DNA of 64,000 nt. It comes from Gemmatimonadota bacterium. Its GTDB lineage: Bacteria; Gemmatimonadota; Gemmatimonadetes; Longimicrobiales; Gaopeijiaceae. Made by a program: the position numbers and the translations under genes. Location: contig JAOTVA010000006.1 in assembly GCA_029863645.1 (NCBI GenBank), positions 17,848-81,847 on the forward strand. Direction: 5' to 3'. The number at the start of each line of letters is the position of its first letter. The stretch's first letter is position 1. This document shows positions 27,795-35,976 of the stretch, piece after piece. The notes below the pieces were generated by a model that saw only the letters and a program-made list of their open reading frames with translations, was not told the origin of the DNA and ran no database searches.

Positions 27795-29159
27795 GTGGCA
27801 GTGAGTCCCGAAGACGAACTGGGGTCACTGCTCCCCCGGGTCGGCATCCGTCCGCCGGGGCCCGCCTCGCGAGCACTCGCCGAGAGACTGCGCTCGGTGG
27901 AGTCCCGGAACGTCACCTTCTTGGCGGATGACTGGCCCGTCTTCTGGGAAGAAGCAGTGGGAACCAACGTCCGGGACGCCGACGGGAACGTGTACCTGGA
28001 CTTCACCGGGGGGTTCGGCGTTGCCCTGCTCGGCCATTCCAGCCCGCCGGTCGTGGCCGCTTTGTGCGAGCAGGCCGGCCGGCTCATGCACGGGATGGGC
28101 GACGTGCATCCGCCGAGCCTGAAAGTCGATCTATTGGAGCGCCTGACGGCACTGTGCCCTTGGAACGAATCAGTCGGCGTGTTGGCCTCGACGGGCTCCG
28201 AAGCTGTGGAGATCGCCCTCAAGACTGCCCTTCTGGCGACCGGCCGACCGGGAATCGTCGCCTTCGAAGGCGGATATCACGGTCTGACCCTGGGATCGCT
28301 GGCGGCGACGTCGCGAGCGCTCTTTCGGAAGTCCTTCGAGGAGCGGCTCTACCCCGGGGTGGCGTTCGCGCCCTTCCCCGAACCGTGGCGTGCCGGAGGC
28401 ACCTCGGCTGAGGAGTGTCTGGACCGGGTAGGCCAGCTACTCAAGTCGGGCGCGCCGAACGGCGACCCCGTCGGCACCCTACTGGTCGAGCCAATTCAGG
28501 GGCGTGCGGGGGTGCGCATCCCGCCCGATGGATTCATGGAGGCCCTGTCCGACCTCGCGGCCGATGCGAACGTCCTGGTCGTCGCGGACGAAGTCTTTAC
28601 CGGAATGGGTCGGTGCGGCCCGATGTTCGCGTCGGAGTTGGTAGGGTTGAGGCCCGACGTCATCTGCATCGGGAAGGCCCTCGGGGCTGGGCTGCCGCTC
28701 TCGGCGTGTCTCGCCGGCCGCTCGATCATGAGCGCCTGGCCCGAGAGCGAAGGAGAGGCGGTACATACGAGCACGTTCCTCGGTCACCCCGTGGCATGCG
28801 CCGCCGCCATCGCGGCGTTGAGGGCCCTAGATCCTGCGACGCGCGGGGAGCGGGTGGCCGAGAGGGGGGCGCGCCTCATGCGCCAGCTCAAGCGGCGCCT
28901 TTCAGATGCACCTGGTGTGGGGGACATTCGTGGCGCGGGTCTCCTCATCGGCATCGAGCTGGTTGAGGACGACTCGACTACTCCTGCCCACGGGGCGGCA
29001 GCGCGGGTCGCCGCGATCGCTTTGCGGCGGGGCTTGTTGGTCCTGCCGGCCGGGGAGGCGGGCCAGGTGGTCGAACTGACGCCCGCGGTGGTGGTCACGG
29101 ACGAGCAGATCGATTTCGCGGTGGAGGTCTTGGTGGCCGCAGTGGAACCAGGCGGCTAG
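27795..29159 (+). CDS. Class III PLP aminotransferase (4-aminobutyrate aminotransferase-like)
   Basis: 454 residues, GTG start 4 bp after fabI. Cofactor residues: D265 in VVADEVFTGMGR and Schiff-base K294 in ICIGKALGAGLPLS; STGSEAVEIALKTA binds phosphate, and TSTFLGHPVACAA is the second-subunit loop. Closest recognisable relatives are omega-aminotransferases acting on GABA, ornithine or acetylornithine, but no feature decides the substrate. Its stop overlaps the convergent pterin dehydratase gene by 4 bp. Confidence 0.87.
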   Translation: MAVSPEDELGSLLPRVGIRPPGPASRALAERLRSVESRNVTFLADDWPVFWEEAVGTNVRDADGNVYLDFTGGFGVALLGHSSPPVVAALCEQAGRLMHGMGDVHPPSLKVDLLERLTALCPWNESVGVLASTGSEAVEIALKTALLATGRPGIVAFEGGYHGLTLGSLAATSRALFRKSFEERLYPGVAFAPFPEPWRAGGTSAEECLDRVGQLLKSGAPNGDPVGTLLVEPIQGRAGVRIPPDGFMEALSDLAADANVLVVADEVFTGMGRCGPMFASELVGLRPDVICIGKALGAGLPLSACLAGRSIMSAWPESEGEAVHTSTFLGHPVACAAAIAALRALDPATRGERVAERGARLMRQLKRRLSDAPGVGDIRGAGLLIGIELVEDDSTTPAHGAAARVAAIALRRGLLVLPAGEAGQVVELTPAVVVTDEQIDFAVEVLVAAVEPGG

Positions 29160-29461
29160 TTGGCGGATGTTGCGAAGTCGATCTGCTCGGCCAATGCCAG
29201 GTCCTTCTCGGTGATCCCGCCCGCGTCGTGTGTCGACAGCGTGATGGTCACCGTCGAGTAGCGGACGTCGATATCAGGGTGATGATCGAAGTGATCTGCC
29301 AGCGTCGCCACTCGGTTCACGAACACGATGGAGTCCCGAAAGGACGGGAAGTCGAACGCCTTGGTCAGCGTGTTCGAACGCCGCTTCCATCCCTCTCGCT
29401 GTTGCAGCCAGCCCCTGACGGACTCCGCATTAAGCTTTTCGGGTGCTTTGGCCCGGGCCAT
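29156..29461 (-). CDS. phhB: 4a-hydroxytetrahydrobiopterin dehydratase (PCD/DCoH)
   Basis: 101 residues from ATG 29461 (MARAKAPEKLNAESV). The family signature is the histidine-rich active-site region ATLADHFDHHPDIDVRYSTV near residues 57-76, followed by STHDAGGITEKDLALA. It recycles the 4a-carbinolamine cofactor produced by aromatic amino acid hydroxylases or serves in molybdopterin-related chemistry; no hydroxylase gene is in the window. Length is normal. It is a single gene between convergent neighbours. Confidence 0.93.
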   Translation of the reverse strand: MARAKAPEKLNAESVRGWLQQREGWKRRSNTLTKAFDFPSFRDSIVFVNRVATLADHFDHHPDIDVRYSTVTITLSTHDAGGITEKDLALAEQIDFATSAN

Positions 29462-29533
29462 CGGCGCAACCTCGTGTCTATGAACGGGATACCTGTCATC
29501 TTCGACACGCCACCGCGGCTGGCCGTTGAGGGG

Positions 29534-29563
29534 TTGACCTTCGAGAAGGCCCATCTTTAAGAT
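29534..29563 (+). promoter_or_regulatory. Sigma-70-type promoter for the tRNA pair
   Basis: TTGACC (29534-29539) is followed after 18 bp by TAAGAT (29558-29563), near-consensus -35 and -10 boxes. Transcription would start near 29570, about 24 bp before tRNA-Glu, as expected for a stable-RNA promoter. Confidence 0.6.
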
Positions 29564-29593
29564 TTGAGCCCTTCCGCCACGAAGGGTGGCGTC

Positions 29594-29666
29594 GCCCCCA
29601 TCGTCTAGTGGCCTAGGATATCGCCCTCTCACGGCGAAGACCGGGGTTCGAGTCCCCGTGGGGGTA
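29594..29666 (+). tRNA. tRNA-Glu (anticodon CTC)
   Basis: A full cloverleaf can be drawn. The acceptor GCCCCCA pairs with TGGGGGT (first pair G-T), the D-arm holds GTCTAGTGGCCTAGGA, the anticodon stem TCGCC/GGCGA encloses loop CTCTCAC, and the T-arm is CCGGGGTTCGAGTCCCCG. The anticodon CTC reads GAG. The 3' CCA is not encoded. Confidence 0.95.
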
Positions 29667-29670
29667 CTGT

Positions 29671-29708
29671 GCGAGGCGTGAGGTCCGGGCCGTGAGTCCG
29701 GGCCTCGC
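29671..29708 (+). other. Hairpin in the spacer between the two tRNAs
   Basis: GCGAGGC (29671-29677) pairs with GCCTCGC (29702-29708) around a loop that contains a TCCGGGC direct repeat. It may guide processing of a tRNA-Glu/tRNA-Val precursor. There is no T tract, so it is probably not a terminator. Confidence 0.4.
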
Positions 29709-29723
29709 GCATCGGGATGTCTG

Positions 29724-29796
29724 GGTCGCTTAGCTCAGTTGGTAGAGCGCCACGTTCACATCGTGGATGTCGCAGGTTCGAGTCCTGCAGCGACCA
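29724..29796 (+). tRNA. tRNA-Val (anticodon CAC)
   Basis: The acceptor GGTCGCT pairs with AGCGACC. D-arm TAGCTCAGTTGGTAGAGCG, anticodon stem CCACG/CGTGG with loop TTCACAT (CAC, reads GTG) and T-arm GCAGGTTCGAGTCCTGC are all intact. The discriminator is A and CCA is not encoded. It probably shares a transcript with tRNA-Glu 57 bp upstream. Confidence 0.95.
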
Positions 29797-29830
29797 TGCG
29801 TGTCACGTTTTCCGGACCCGAACCGTTGTC

Positions 29831-31129
29831 ATGGTCATGAGCGTCCGATTGCCGTCCCGTCTTCCCCTCCGCTGCGTGCTCCTCGCAGCCCTGCTGGGTG
29901 TACCAGCCTGCTCGGACGCATCAGCTCCGTCCCCCGGGCCGATCACGCAGCTGCCGCGCGACCTCAGCGCCGTCGAGCGAAGCGTCATTTCCGCCTCGAA
30001 CGCCTTTGGGCTCGACTTGATGGGGCGGGTTTCAGGCGAGGACCCCCGACTCAATGTGGTTCTGTCCCCGATCAGCGCGTCGATGGCGCTCGGCATGACG
30101 CTCAATGGAGCGAGCTCCACCACGTTCGACGCCATGCGCTCCGCGCTGGGCTTCGGCTCCCTTACGCAGGACCAGATCAACGACTCCTACCGTGAGCTCA
30201 TCGACCTGCTCACCGACCTCGACCCGGCCGTGCGCTTCGATATCGCCAACGCGATATGGGCCAACGAGAACGTGCCTTTCCACGCGGCGTTCTTCGAGGC
30301 CGTCTCCGCTGCGTTCGACGCACGCGCCGAGTCCCGTGACTTCGGCGATCCAGCGACGGTGGTCGCGATCAACGATTGGGTGCAGGAAAACACGGGCGGG
30401 CTGATCGACTCTATCGTGGACAGCCTCGATCCGAGCCTGGTCATGCTGCTCGTCAACGCGATCTACCTGGACGCTGCTTGGACCGTCCAGTTCGACCCAG
30501 AGGATACATACGGGGCCGTATTCGCACGAGAGGACGGATCCTCGGTGCCGGTCGACATGATGTCACGCTCAGACGCACAGGTCCCTTTCGCGAGTACCTC
30601 GGAGTATGTCGCGGTCGAGCTACCCTACGGCGGAGCGGCGTTTTCGATGGTGATCGTAGTGCCGACGCTGGGGGTGACGGTGCGGAACTTCCTGCTGGGC
30701 CTCGACGCCCCTGCCTGGCAAGCCCTGGTGTCCGGCCTGGCCGAGAGGGAGCTAGGGCAGGTAGGGCTCCCCAAGTTCACACTCACCTACGACGGCTTCT
30801 TGAACGACGCCCTCAAGGCGATGGGAATGGAAGTGGCGTTCGCTCCTGGCGCAGACTTCACCCGGATGTCCCCGATTGGCGATGAACTCTGCATCAGCTT
30901 CGTGCGCCAGAAGACGTTCATCGAGGTCGACGAGCGGGGCACCCGGGCCGCCGCGGTGACTGGGGTCGGCGTTGGCGTTACGTCGGCGCCACCTTCGTTC
31001 GTGGCCGACCGACCCTTCTTCTTCGCCATCCGAGAGCGACTGTCGGGGACGCTCTTGTTCACCGGCGTCGTCGGTGATCCCACGGCCGAGGATCCGGGCC
31101 CTGAAACTTTCACGACGGATTGCGGATAA
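29831..31129 (+). CDS. Lipoprotein serpin (serine protease inhibitor)
   Basis: 432 residues from ATG 29831; a second ATG lies six bases later and the SD is weak. A lipoprotein signal (LLAALLGVPAC, Cys27) precedes the full serpin fold: FGLDLMGRVSGEDPRLNVVLSP, NAIYLDAAWTVQFDP, and a C-terminal signature RPFFFAIRERLSGTLLFTGVV. The reactive-centre loop reads ERGTRAAAVTGVGVGV-TS-APP; counting from the hinge Glu (P17) and from the RPF strand both give Thr as P1 and Ser as P1'. The hinge alanines predict an inhibitory serpin. It is probably displayed at the outer surface or in the periplasm. Confidence 0.93.
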   Translation: MVMSVRLPSRLPLRCVLLAALLGVPACSDASAPSPGPITQLPRDLSAVERSVISASNAFGLDLMGRVSGEDPRLNVVLSPISASMALGMTLNGASSTTFDAMRSALGFGSLTQDQINDSYRELIDLLTDLDPAVRFDIANAIWANENVPFHAAFFEAVSAAFDARAESRDFGDPATVVAINDWVQENTGGLIDSIVDSLDPSLVMLLVNAIYLDAAWTVQFDPEDTYGAVFAREDGSSVPVDMMSRSDAQVPFASTSEYVAVELPYGGAAFSMVIVVPTLGVTVRNFLLGLDAPAWQALVSGLAERELGQVGLPKFTLTYDGFLNDALKAMGMEVAFAPGADFTRMSPIGDELCISFVRQKTFIEVDERGTRAAAVTGVGVGVTSAPPSFVADRPFFFAIRERLSGTLLFTGVVGDPTAEDPGPETFTTDCG

Positions 31130-31151
31130 CTAACGGTGTGCGGACGGCGCG

Positions 31152-31505
31152 CTACGAAGACTTATAGAGGATGACGCGAGCGCGCTCCATTGTGATCAAG
31201 CCGCTCCCAATCATGTCGTCGAGTTGAGGTAGCATACGCTGCAGGTTCTCCTCTTCGTCCACGACCTCGACGATTACGGGAAGGTCGTTCGAGAGGCGCA
31301 GGACCTTGCCCGTGTGGAGCTTGGCGCTGGCGCCGAACCCTGCAATGGCGCGCACGACGGTCGCCCCCGCGCAGCCCTCCTCCCGGAGTGTGAGGAGGAT
31401 GGCTTCGTAGAGGGGCTTCCCCTTGTGAGGACCGGACTCGCAGCGGTCGCCCTCACCGAGGAAGATTCGCATGAGGGTGCGTTCGCCCTTGAAGCCGTGC
31501 GGCAT
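31152..31505 (-). CDS. DUF190-family protein, partner of CrcB
   Basis: 117 residues, ATG 31505 with GGAG five bases upstream, one base after the crcB stop. It has the DUF190 ferredoxin-like fold (ERTLMRIFLGEGDRCESGPH near the start; GKPLYEAILLTLREEGCAGATVVRAIAGFG). DUF190 genes are often adjacent to crcB and may regulate the channel, like PII-type proteins; this is known association rather than proven function. It is the last gene of a dehalogenase-like/crcB/DUF190 operon. Confidence 0.88.
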   Translation of the reverse strand: MPHGFKGERTLMRIFLGEGDRCESGPHKGKPLYEAILLTLREEGCAGATVVRAIAGFGASAKLHTGKVLRLSNDLPVIVEVVDEEENLQRMLPQLDDMIGSGLITMERARVILYKSS

Positions 31506-31506
31506 G

Positions 31507-31890
31507 TCAGCTCCTGGCTTGAGAGACGGCAGCGGCGAGAAACGCGCCCAGCGTGACCGCCAGCAGGCCGAGTACGACGGATCCGGCGGTGTAGCCGCCC
31601 GCACGCCACCATTCCCCATCACGCAGCATGGCGACGGTCTCGTAGCTGAACGTGCTGAACGTGGTAAACGAACCCAGGAACCCAATGGTGATCAGGTCGC
31701 GGAGCTCCGCGGACGAGGTGGTCGATTGGAGCCAAACCATGACGAAGCCCAGCACGAGCGAACCCGCGACGTTCACGGCCATGGTACCCCACGGGAAGAA
31801 GGCGCCCGTGACCGTCTGCACCCAGCCACTGGCGACGTAGCGGGACACGGCGCCGAACGCCCCGCCAATCCCGATGACCAGGTACGTCAC
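31507..31890 (-). CDS. crcB: Fluoride channel CrcB/FluC
   Basis: 127 residues with four membrane helices. Hallmarks are GGAFGAVSRYVASGW (helix 1), GTMAVNVAGSLVLGF (helix 2, with the pore asparagine) and GFLGSFTTFSTFSYE (helix 3, with the Phe-box and central Na+ site). It exports F- passively as a dual-topology dimer. The GTG start (31890) overlaps the stop of the upstream haloalkane-dehalogenase-like gene by 4 bp. No fluoride riboswitch was recognised in front of the operon. Confidence 0.95.
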   Translation of the reverse strand: MTYLVIGIGGAFGAVSRYVASGWVQTVTGAFFPWGTMAVNVAGSLVLGFVMVWLQSTTSSAELRDLITIGFLGSFTTFSTFSYETVAMLRDGEWWRAGGYTAGSVVLGLLAVTLGAFLAAAVSQARS

Positions 31891-32792
31891 GTCGCCGAGC
31901 TCCGCTTGGACTGACCCGCCTCGAGGAACGAGGAGATCGCCGCAGCGATCTCGCCCGGGGCGTCTTCCTGGATGTAATGCTTGGCGTCCAAGCGTCGCAC
32001 CGTGGCCATGTGAAAGTCCTCCCGAAACCGCTCGAGATACTGCTTCCCGAAGGCGATGTCATGGACTCCCCAGGTGAGGAGTAGGGGGACGTTGCTGAGC
32101 CTCTCCCGCACCGCGTCCTCGAGATCGCCGAGCCATGCCGATGCCTCCATCAGCTGCCGGGGAAACTCGGCCGCGCCGACTCGACTGCTGGGCGTGGGGA
32201 GCGCCTCGCGGTAATGCTCCATGACTTCATCGGCGAGGGTGTGTTTCACCCCGATCGGCATGATCCGCTCGACGAAGAAGTTCTTGTTCACGATCTGAGA
32301 CTGCATGGGCGCCATCGACAGGACGTACGAGAATGCCTTCGCCTGCCAGTCGTCGAGCGGCCAGTACCAGGTGTTGCCCATGACGAGTGAGCGCAGTCTG
32401 TCCACCTCGTCCACGGCGACCCGCAGACCGATCGGGCCTCCCCAATCCTGACCCATGATGGTGAGCCCTTCGAGATCGAGGTGCCGCACGAGGTCGCGGA
32501 CGACTGATGCGTGCTCACTCGGCGTATACCCGTAGCCGTCGGGCCGGACCGACAGGCCGAAGCCCGGATAGTCCAGGGCGATGCAGCGAAACTTCGGCTT
32601 CAGCCGAATGACGATGCCCCGGTAGAGGAAGCTCCAGGTGGGATTCCCGTGTAGGAAGAGGATCGGGTCCCCTCCTCCCTCGTCGATGTAGTGCACGGGC
32701 CCCACCCCGCTCTCGAACCACCGCGACTGGAACGGAAAGAGCCGGGGGTCCGGGGTGAACGGGGGGACGTGGGCCAAGAGCTGCTCCGGCAT
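31887..32792 (-). CDS. Haloalkane dehalogenase-like alpha/beta hydrolase (Asp-His-Asp type)
   Basis: 301 residues, no signal peptide. Catalytic features: oxyanion and halide residue N50 in HGNPTWSF, nucleophile elbow GQDWGG with D116 and halide-binding W117, probable acid D245 (LLTWGVHDIAFG) and H272 (DAKHYIQEDAP). The Asp nucleophile next to Trp is typical of haloalkane dehalogenases, which release halide from C-halogen bonds, whereas fluoroacetate dehalogenases carry HDRG. It is coupled directly to the fluoride channel gene (GTGA overlap), which suggests a halide-releasing role. The substrate is unproven. Confidence 0.8.
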   Translation of the reverse strand: MPEQLLAHVPPFTPDPRLFPFQSRWFESGVGPVHYIDEGGGDPILFLHGNPTWSFLYRGIVIRLKPKFRCIALDYPGFGLSVRPDGYGYTPSEHASVVRDLVRHLDLEGLTIMGQDWGGPIGLRVAVDEVDRLRSLVMGNTWYWPLDDWQAKAFSYVLSMAPMQSQIVNKNFFVERIMPIGVKHTLADEVMEHYREALPTPSSRVGAAEFPRQLMEASAWLGDLEDAVRERLSNVPLLLTWGVHDIAFGKQYLERFREDFHMATVRRLDAKHYIQEDAPGEIAAAISSFLEAGQSKRSSAT

Positions 32793-32870
32793 CGATCGAC
32801 GGGACGGCGAAGGATGAGCGAAGCCGGCGCGCGCCGAAAGGCCGCCGCGACCGCTTAGACGAAACTCTGG

Positions 32871-32906
32871 GTCCGTGCCGCCCGAGAGTGGCTGGGCGGC
32901 ACGGAC
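32871..32906 (-). terminator. Strong hairpin after the OmpA lipoprotein gene
   Basis: A perfect 13-bp stem, GTCCGTGCCGCCC (32871-32883) with GGGCGGCACGGAC (32894-32906), encloses a 10-base loop. It lies 21 bp after the OmpA-protein stop on the minus strand. There is no T run, so it may act as a weak or Rho-assisted terminator. Confidence 0.65.
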
Positions 32907-32927
32907 CTCACGGAGCTCGGCTGGACC

Positions 32928-33602
32928 CTAGCTGATCGGTGCCCGCAGTACTGGGGGCTCACCGTCGTGGTCGATGACCAGGACGACTCGCCGGTTCTCC
33001 CAACCCGGGGCTCCGGGGCCCCAGCCCTGGGGCATCACGAGGCGCCGAGTGTCCTCACCGTAGCTGACGGCGCGGACGCGCTCGTCGCTCAACTCCGAGG
33101 ATCCGAGGAGGTAGGCGGCTACTGCAGCGGCGCGCCGCTGTCCGAGCTGAAGGTTGTAGTCCGCGCTGCCCGATGGGTCCGTGAAGCCTTCGACGGTGAT
33201 GAGGGCATCGGGATAGTACTCGCGAGCAACGGATCCGAAGCGGTTCAGGACGGCCTCGTCTTCGGCCTCGACCGTTGCGTCGTCGAAGGCGAAGTACACG
33301 GGGACGTTGAAGCGCAGCTGGTCCTCGAGCCGTGCGATCGACACCTCGAAGTCTTGCTCCATCTGCTGGAGGTCGGACTCCATGGCTGCCATGCGGCGCT
33401 CGACGGCGGCGATGCGACCGCCAAGCTGGTCAGAAACCGAGGCGTCGCCGGCCTGCATCTCCTGCATCATCTCAGCGCGGAGCGCTTGGAGACCGGTGTC
33501 CATCTCGTCCGGGCTCACCGTTGAGCAGGCCGTTGATGCGCCCGCCAGGCTCAGCACAGCCAAGAGGCTGAGTCCCTTCGAGTTCAGTGTGGTCGTGAAC
33601 AT
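32928..33602 (-). CDS. OmpA-family (Pal-like) lipoprotein
   Basis: 224 residues from ATG 33602 (AAGGAG 9 bases upstream). Lipobox LAGASTAC gives a lipidated Cys26. Residues about 35-95 are an alpha-helical coiled coil ([30 protein letters not shown] in segments), and the C-terminal 110 residues are an OmpA domain that binds peptidoglycan ([41 protein letters not shown]). It should tether the outer membrane to the cell wall. The coiled coil recalls Lpp-type spacers. It is divergent from the PQQ dehydrogenase gene. Confidence 0.93.
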   Translation of the reverse strand: MFTTTLNSKGLSLLAVLSLAGASTACSTVSPDEMDTGLQALRAEMMQEMQAGDASVSDQLGGRIAAVERRMAAMESDLQQMEQDFEVSIARLEDQLRFNVPVYFAFDDATVEAEDEAVLNRFGSVAREYYPDALITVEGFTDPSGSADYNLQLGQRRAAAVAAYLLGSSELSDERVRAVSYGEDTRRLVMPQGWGPGAPGWENRRVVLVIDHDGEPPVLRAPIS

Positions 33603-33790
33603 GCTTCGAGCTCCTTGGTGGCGTTGCGTTGAAACGTGCTCACTCAGTAATGCAGGAAGGGTGCCAGAACATGAGGAGGCAGTTCTCGCCTGTGGCCCTA
33701 GCGCACGCCGATGGGCGGGGCCTCTCGCGCCCCGGGCTCCCAGGCCCCCTATTTCCCACGTCGCAACTGATCGCACCGGAGGGTTACCCG

Positions 33791-35938
33791 ATGAAGTCCC
33801 GCTCCCAGGCTCTCGCCGCCACCGTCCTCCTCACCGCATGGATCATCCCTGCGCCTGCGGCCTCTCAACGGGCAGTCACATACACCGCCGAGCAGGCCGC
33901 GGCGGGGGCGGCGGCCTACGAGGAGCACTGCGCGGGGTGTCACCTCTCGACGATGGCCGGCTCCTTCGAGGCGCCGCAGCTCGCCGGGCCCAACTTCCTG
34001 AGCTTCTGGGGCGACGAGCCGGTGGACGGTCTGTTGGAGATGACAACCCTCATGCCGCCCGATGCCGAGGGCTCACTCGGTGACGAGGTCTACGCCAACA
34101 TCGTGGCCTACATCCTGTCGCGGAATGGCTTTCCCATGGGCGGCGATCCCCTGACCATGGCCTCGAACGGTATCCTCTCTGGGGCAACGGGGGTGTCGGC
34201 GACGGTCGCGGCTCCCACGGCCGGACGAGGCGGAGGTGGGGGCGGCAGAGGCTCCGCGGGCCGGAGCGGCCCGCCTCCTGGCGGGACCGAAACGTATGCG
34301 GCCATCACGAACTTCCGTCCGGTCTCCGACGCCGAGCTCGCCTCACCAAATGCGGGCGACTGGCTCATGTACCGCCGCACGTATGACGCCCAGGGGTACA
34401 GCCCTCTGGACCAGATCGACCGCGGCAACGTGGCCGACCTGAGTCTCGCTTGGGTCTGGGCGATGGATGAGGGTTCGAGCCAACCGACTCCGCTGGTACG
34501 GGACGGCGTCATGTACCTGACCCATCCTGAGAACAAGATCCAGGCGATCGACGCGGCGAGCGGCGAGTTGCTCTGGGAGTACCGTCGGGACTTCCCGGAG
34601 GGGTATCCGGGGGGTGGGTTCACTCATCTTCGCTCCATCGCCATTCGGGATGACAAGATCTACATCCCGACTAAGGACGCGGCGCTCGTGGCGATCAGCG
34701 CTAGAACGGGCGAACAGATCTGGGAGACCAGGGTCGCTGACTTCACGAAGGGCTACACCTACGTGGCCGGACCGCTGGTCGTGCGTGGCAAGGTGATCTC
34801 CGGTATCAACGGATGCGGGCAGTTCTACGAAGACTCGTGCTTCATCACGGCGCACGACGCAGAGACGGGCGCAGAGCTATGGCGCACCTACACGATTCCG
34901 CGACCGGGTGAGCCGGGCGACGACACCTGGGGCGACCTCCCCTTCGAGCTCCGGGGCGGGGTCGATGCCTGGATCACCGGGAGCTACGATCCCCAACTCG
35001 ACCTCATCTACTGGGGCACGGCGCAGGCGAAGCCCTGGGTCCCCGCGAGCCGTGGGCTCACGACCGCTGACGCCGCGCTGTACAGCAATTCGACGCTCGC
35101 GCTCGATCCGGACGACGGACACATCGTCTGGTACCGGCAGCACGTCCCGGGCGAGGCCCTCGATCTCGACGAGGTGTTCGAGCGGGTGCTGATCGACCGG
35201 AACGGTGAGCGTCTCGTATTCACCATCGGCAAGCACGGCATCCTTTGGAAGCTCGATCGCGCTTCGGGGGAATTCTTCGGCTACAAGGAGACGGTCTACC
35301 AGAACGCGTTTTCGGACATCGACCCGAACACGGGTGCGGTGACCTATCGCGAGGATATTCAGCGCGCGGGCATCGGCGATTGGGTCTCCGTGTGCCCCAG
35401 CACGGCAGGAGGCCACAACTGGCCCGCCATGGGCTATAGCCCTGAGGCCAGCGCCCTGGTGATTCCGCTCAGCCAGAGCTGTCTAGAGATGTCCGGGCGA
35501 GACATCGCTCTACAAGTGGGCTCGGGCGGGGTGGGTGCCGATCGCAACTTCATCGACATGCCGGGATCCAACGGCAATCTCGGAAAGCTGGCTGCGTACA
35601 ATGTGGACACCCTGGAAGAGCTCTGGAGCGTCGAGCAGCCCGCGGCGTTCCTCACGGCGGCCCTGACCACCGGTGGCGAGCTGGTCTTTGCGGGCGATCT
35701 CGATCGCTACTTCCGCGCCTTCGACGTCTTCACTGGTGAGGTATTGTGGGAGACGCGGCTGGGGACGTCGGTTCAGGGCTTCCCGGTTTCATTCACCGCG
35801 GGTGGCGAGCAATACATCGCGGTGCCGGCCGGCGTGGGCGGAGGAAGTCCCCGAGGCGTCCCGCGTGCGCTCACGCCGCAGATCCATCACCCCAACAACG
35901 GCAACGCCCTTTACGTGTTCAAACTACGCCAGCGTTGA
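33791..35938 (+). CDS. Secreted cytochrome c-PQQ dehydrogenase (quinohemoprotein)
   Basis: 715 residues from ATG 33791 (GGAGG 8 bases upstream). After a signal peptide (to about residue 25) comes a cytochrome c domain with haem site C47-A-G-C50-H51 and a plausible Met ligand in TTLMPPDA. A Gly/Arg-rich linker (about 140-165) leads into an eight-bladed PQQ beta-propeller (W-motifs such as [39 protein letters not shown]). It oxidises an alcohol or sugar in the periplasm. The haem domain is N-terminal, whereas classical quinohemoprotein alcohol dehydrogenases carry it at the C-terminus. The substrate is not determinable. Confidence 0.88.
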   Translation: MKSRSQALAATVLLTAWIIPAPAASQRAVTYTAEQAAAGAAAYEEHCAGCHLSTMAGSFEAPQLAGPNFLSFWGDEPVDGLLEMTTLMPPDAEGSLGDEVYANIVAYILSRNGFPMGGDPLTMASNGILSGATGVSATVAAPTAGRGGGGGGRGSAGRSGPPPGGTETYAAITNFRPVSDAELASPNAGDWLMYRRTYDAQGYSPLDQIDRGNVADLSLAWVWAMDEGSSQPTPLVRDGVMYLTHPENKIQAIDAASGELLWEYRRDFPEGYPGGGFTHLRSIAIRDDKIYIPTKDAALVAISARTGEQIWETRVADFTKGYTYVAGPLVVRGKVISGINGCGQFYEDSCFITAHDAETGAELWRTYTIPRPGEPGDDTWGDLPFELRGGVDAWITGSYDPQLDLIYWGTAQAKPWVPASRGLTTADAALYSNSTLALDPDDGHIVWYRQHVPGEALDLDEVFERVLIDRNGERLVFTIGKHGILWKLDRASGEFFGYKETVYQNAFSDIDPNTGAVTYREDIQRAGIGDWVSVCPSTAGGHNWPAMGYSPEASALVIPLSQSCLEMSGRDIALQVGSGGVGADRNFIDMPGSNGNLGKLAAYNVDTLEELWSVEQPAAFLTAALTTGGELVFAGDLDRYFRAFDVFTGEVLWETRLGTSVQGFPVSFTAGGEQYIAVPAGVGGGSPRGVPRALTPQIHHPNNGNALYVFKLRQR

Positions 35939-35976
35939 GGGTGGAGTGACCGGGCGGTTTACCACGGACGTCAGGT

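Noticed and set aside
31891..32927. Fluoride riboswitch before the crcB operon
   Set aside because: crcB lies inside the operon, and the leader before 32792 shows no crcB-motif pseudoknot that I could recognise.
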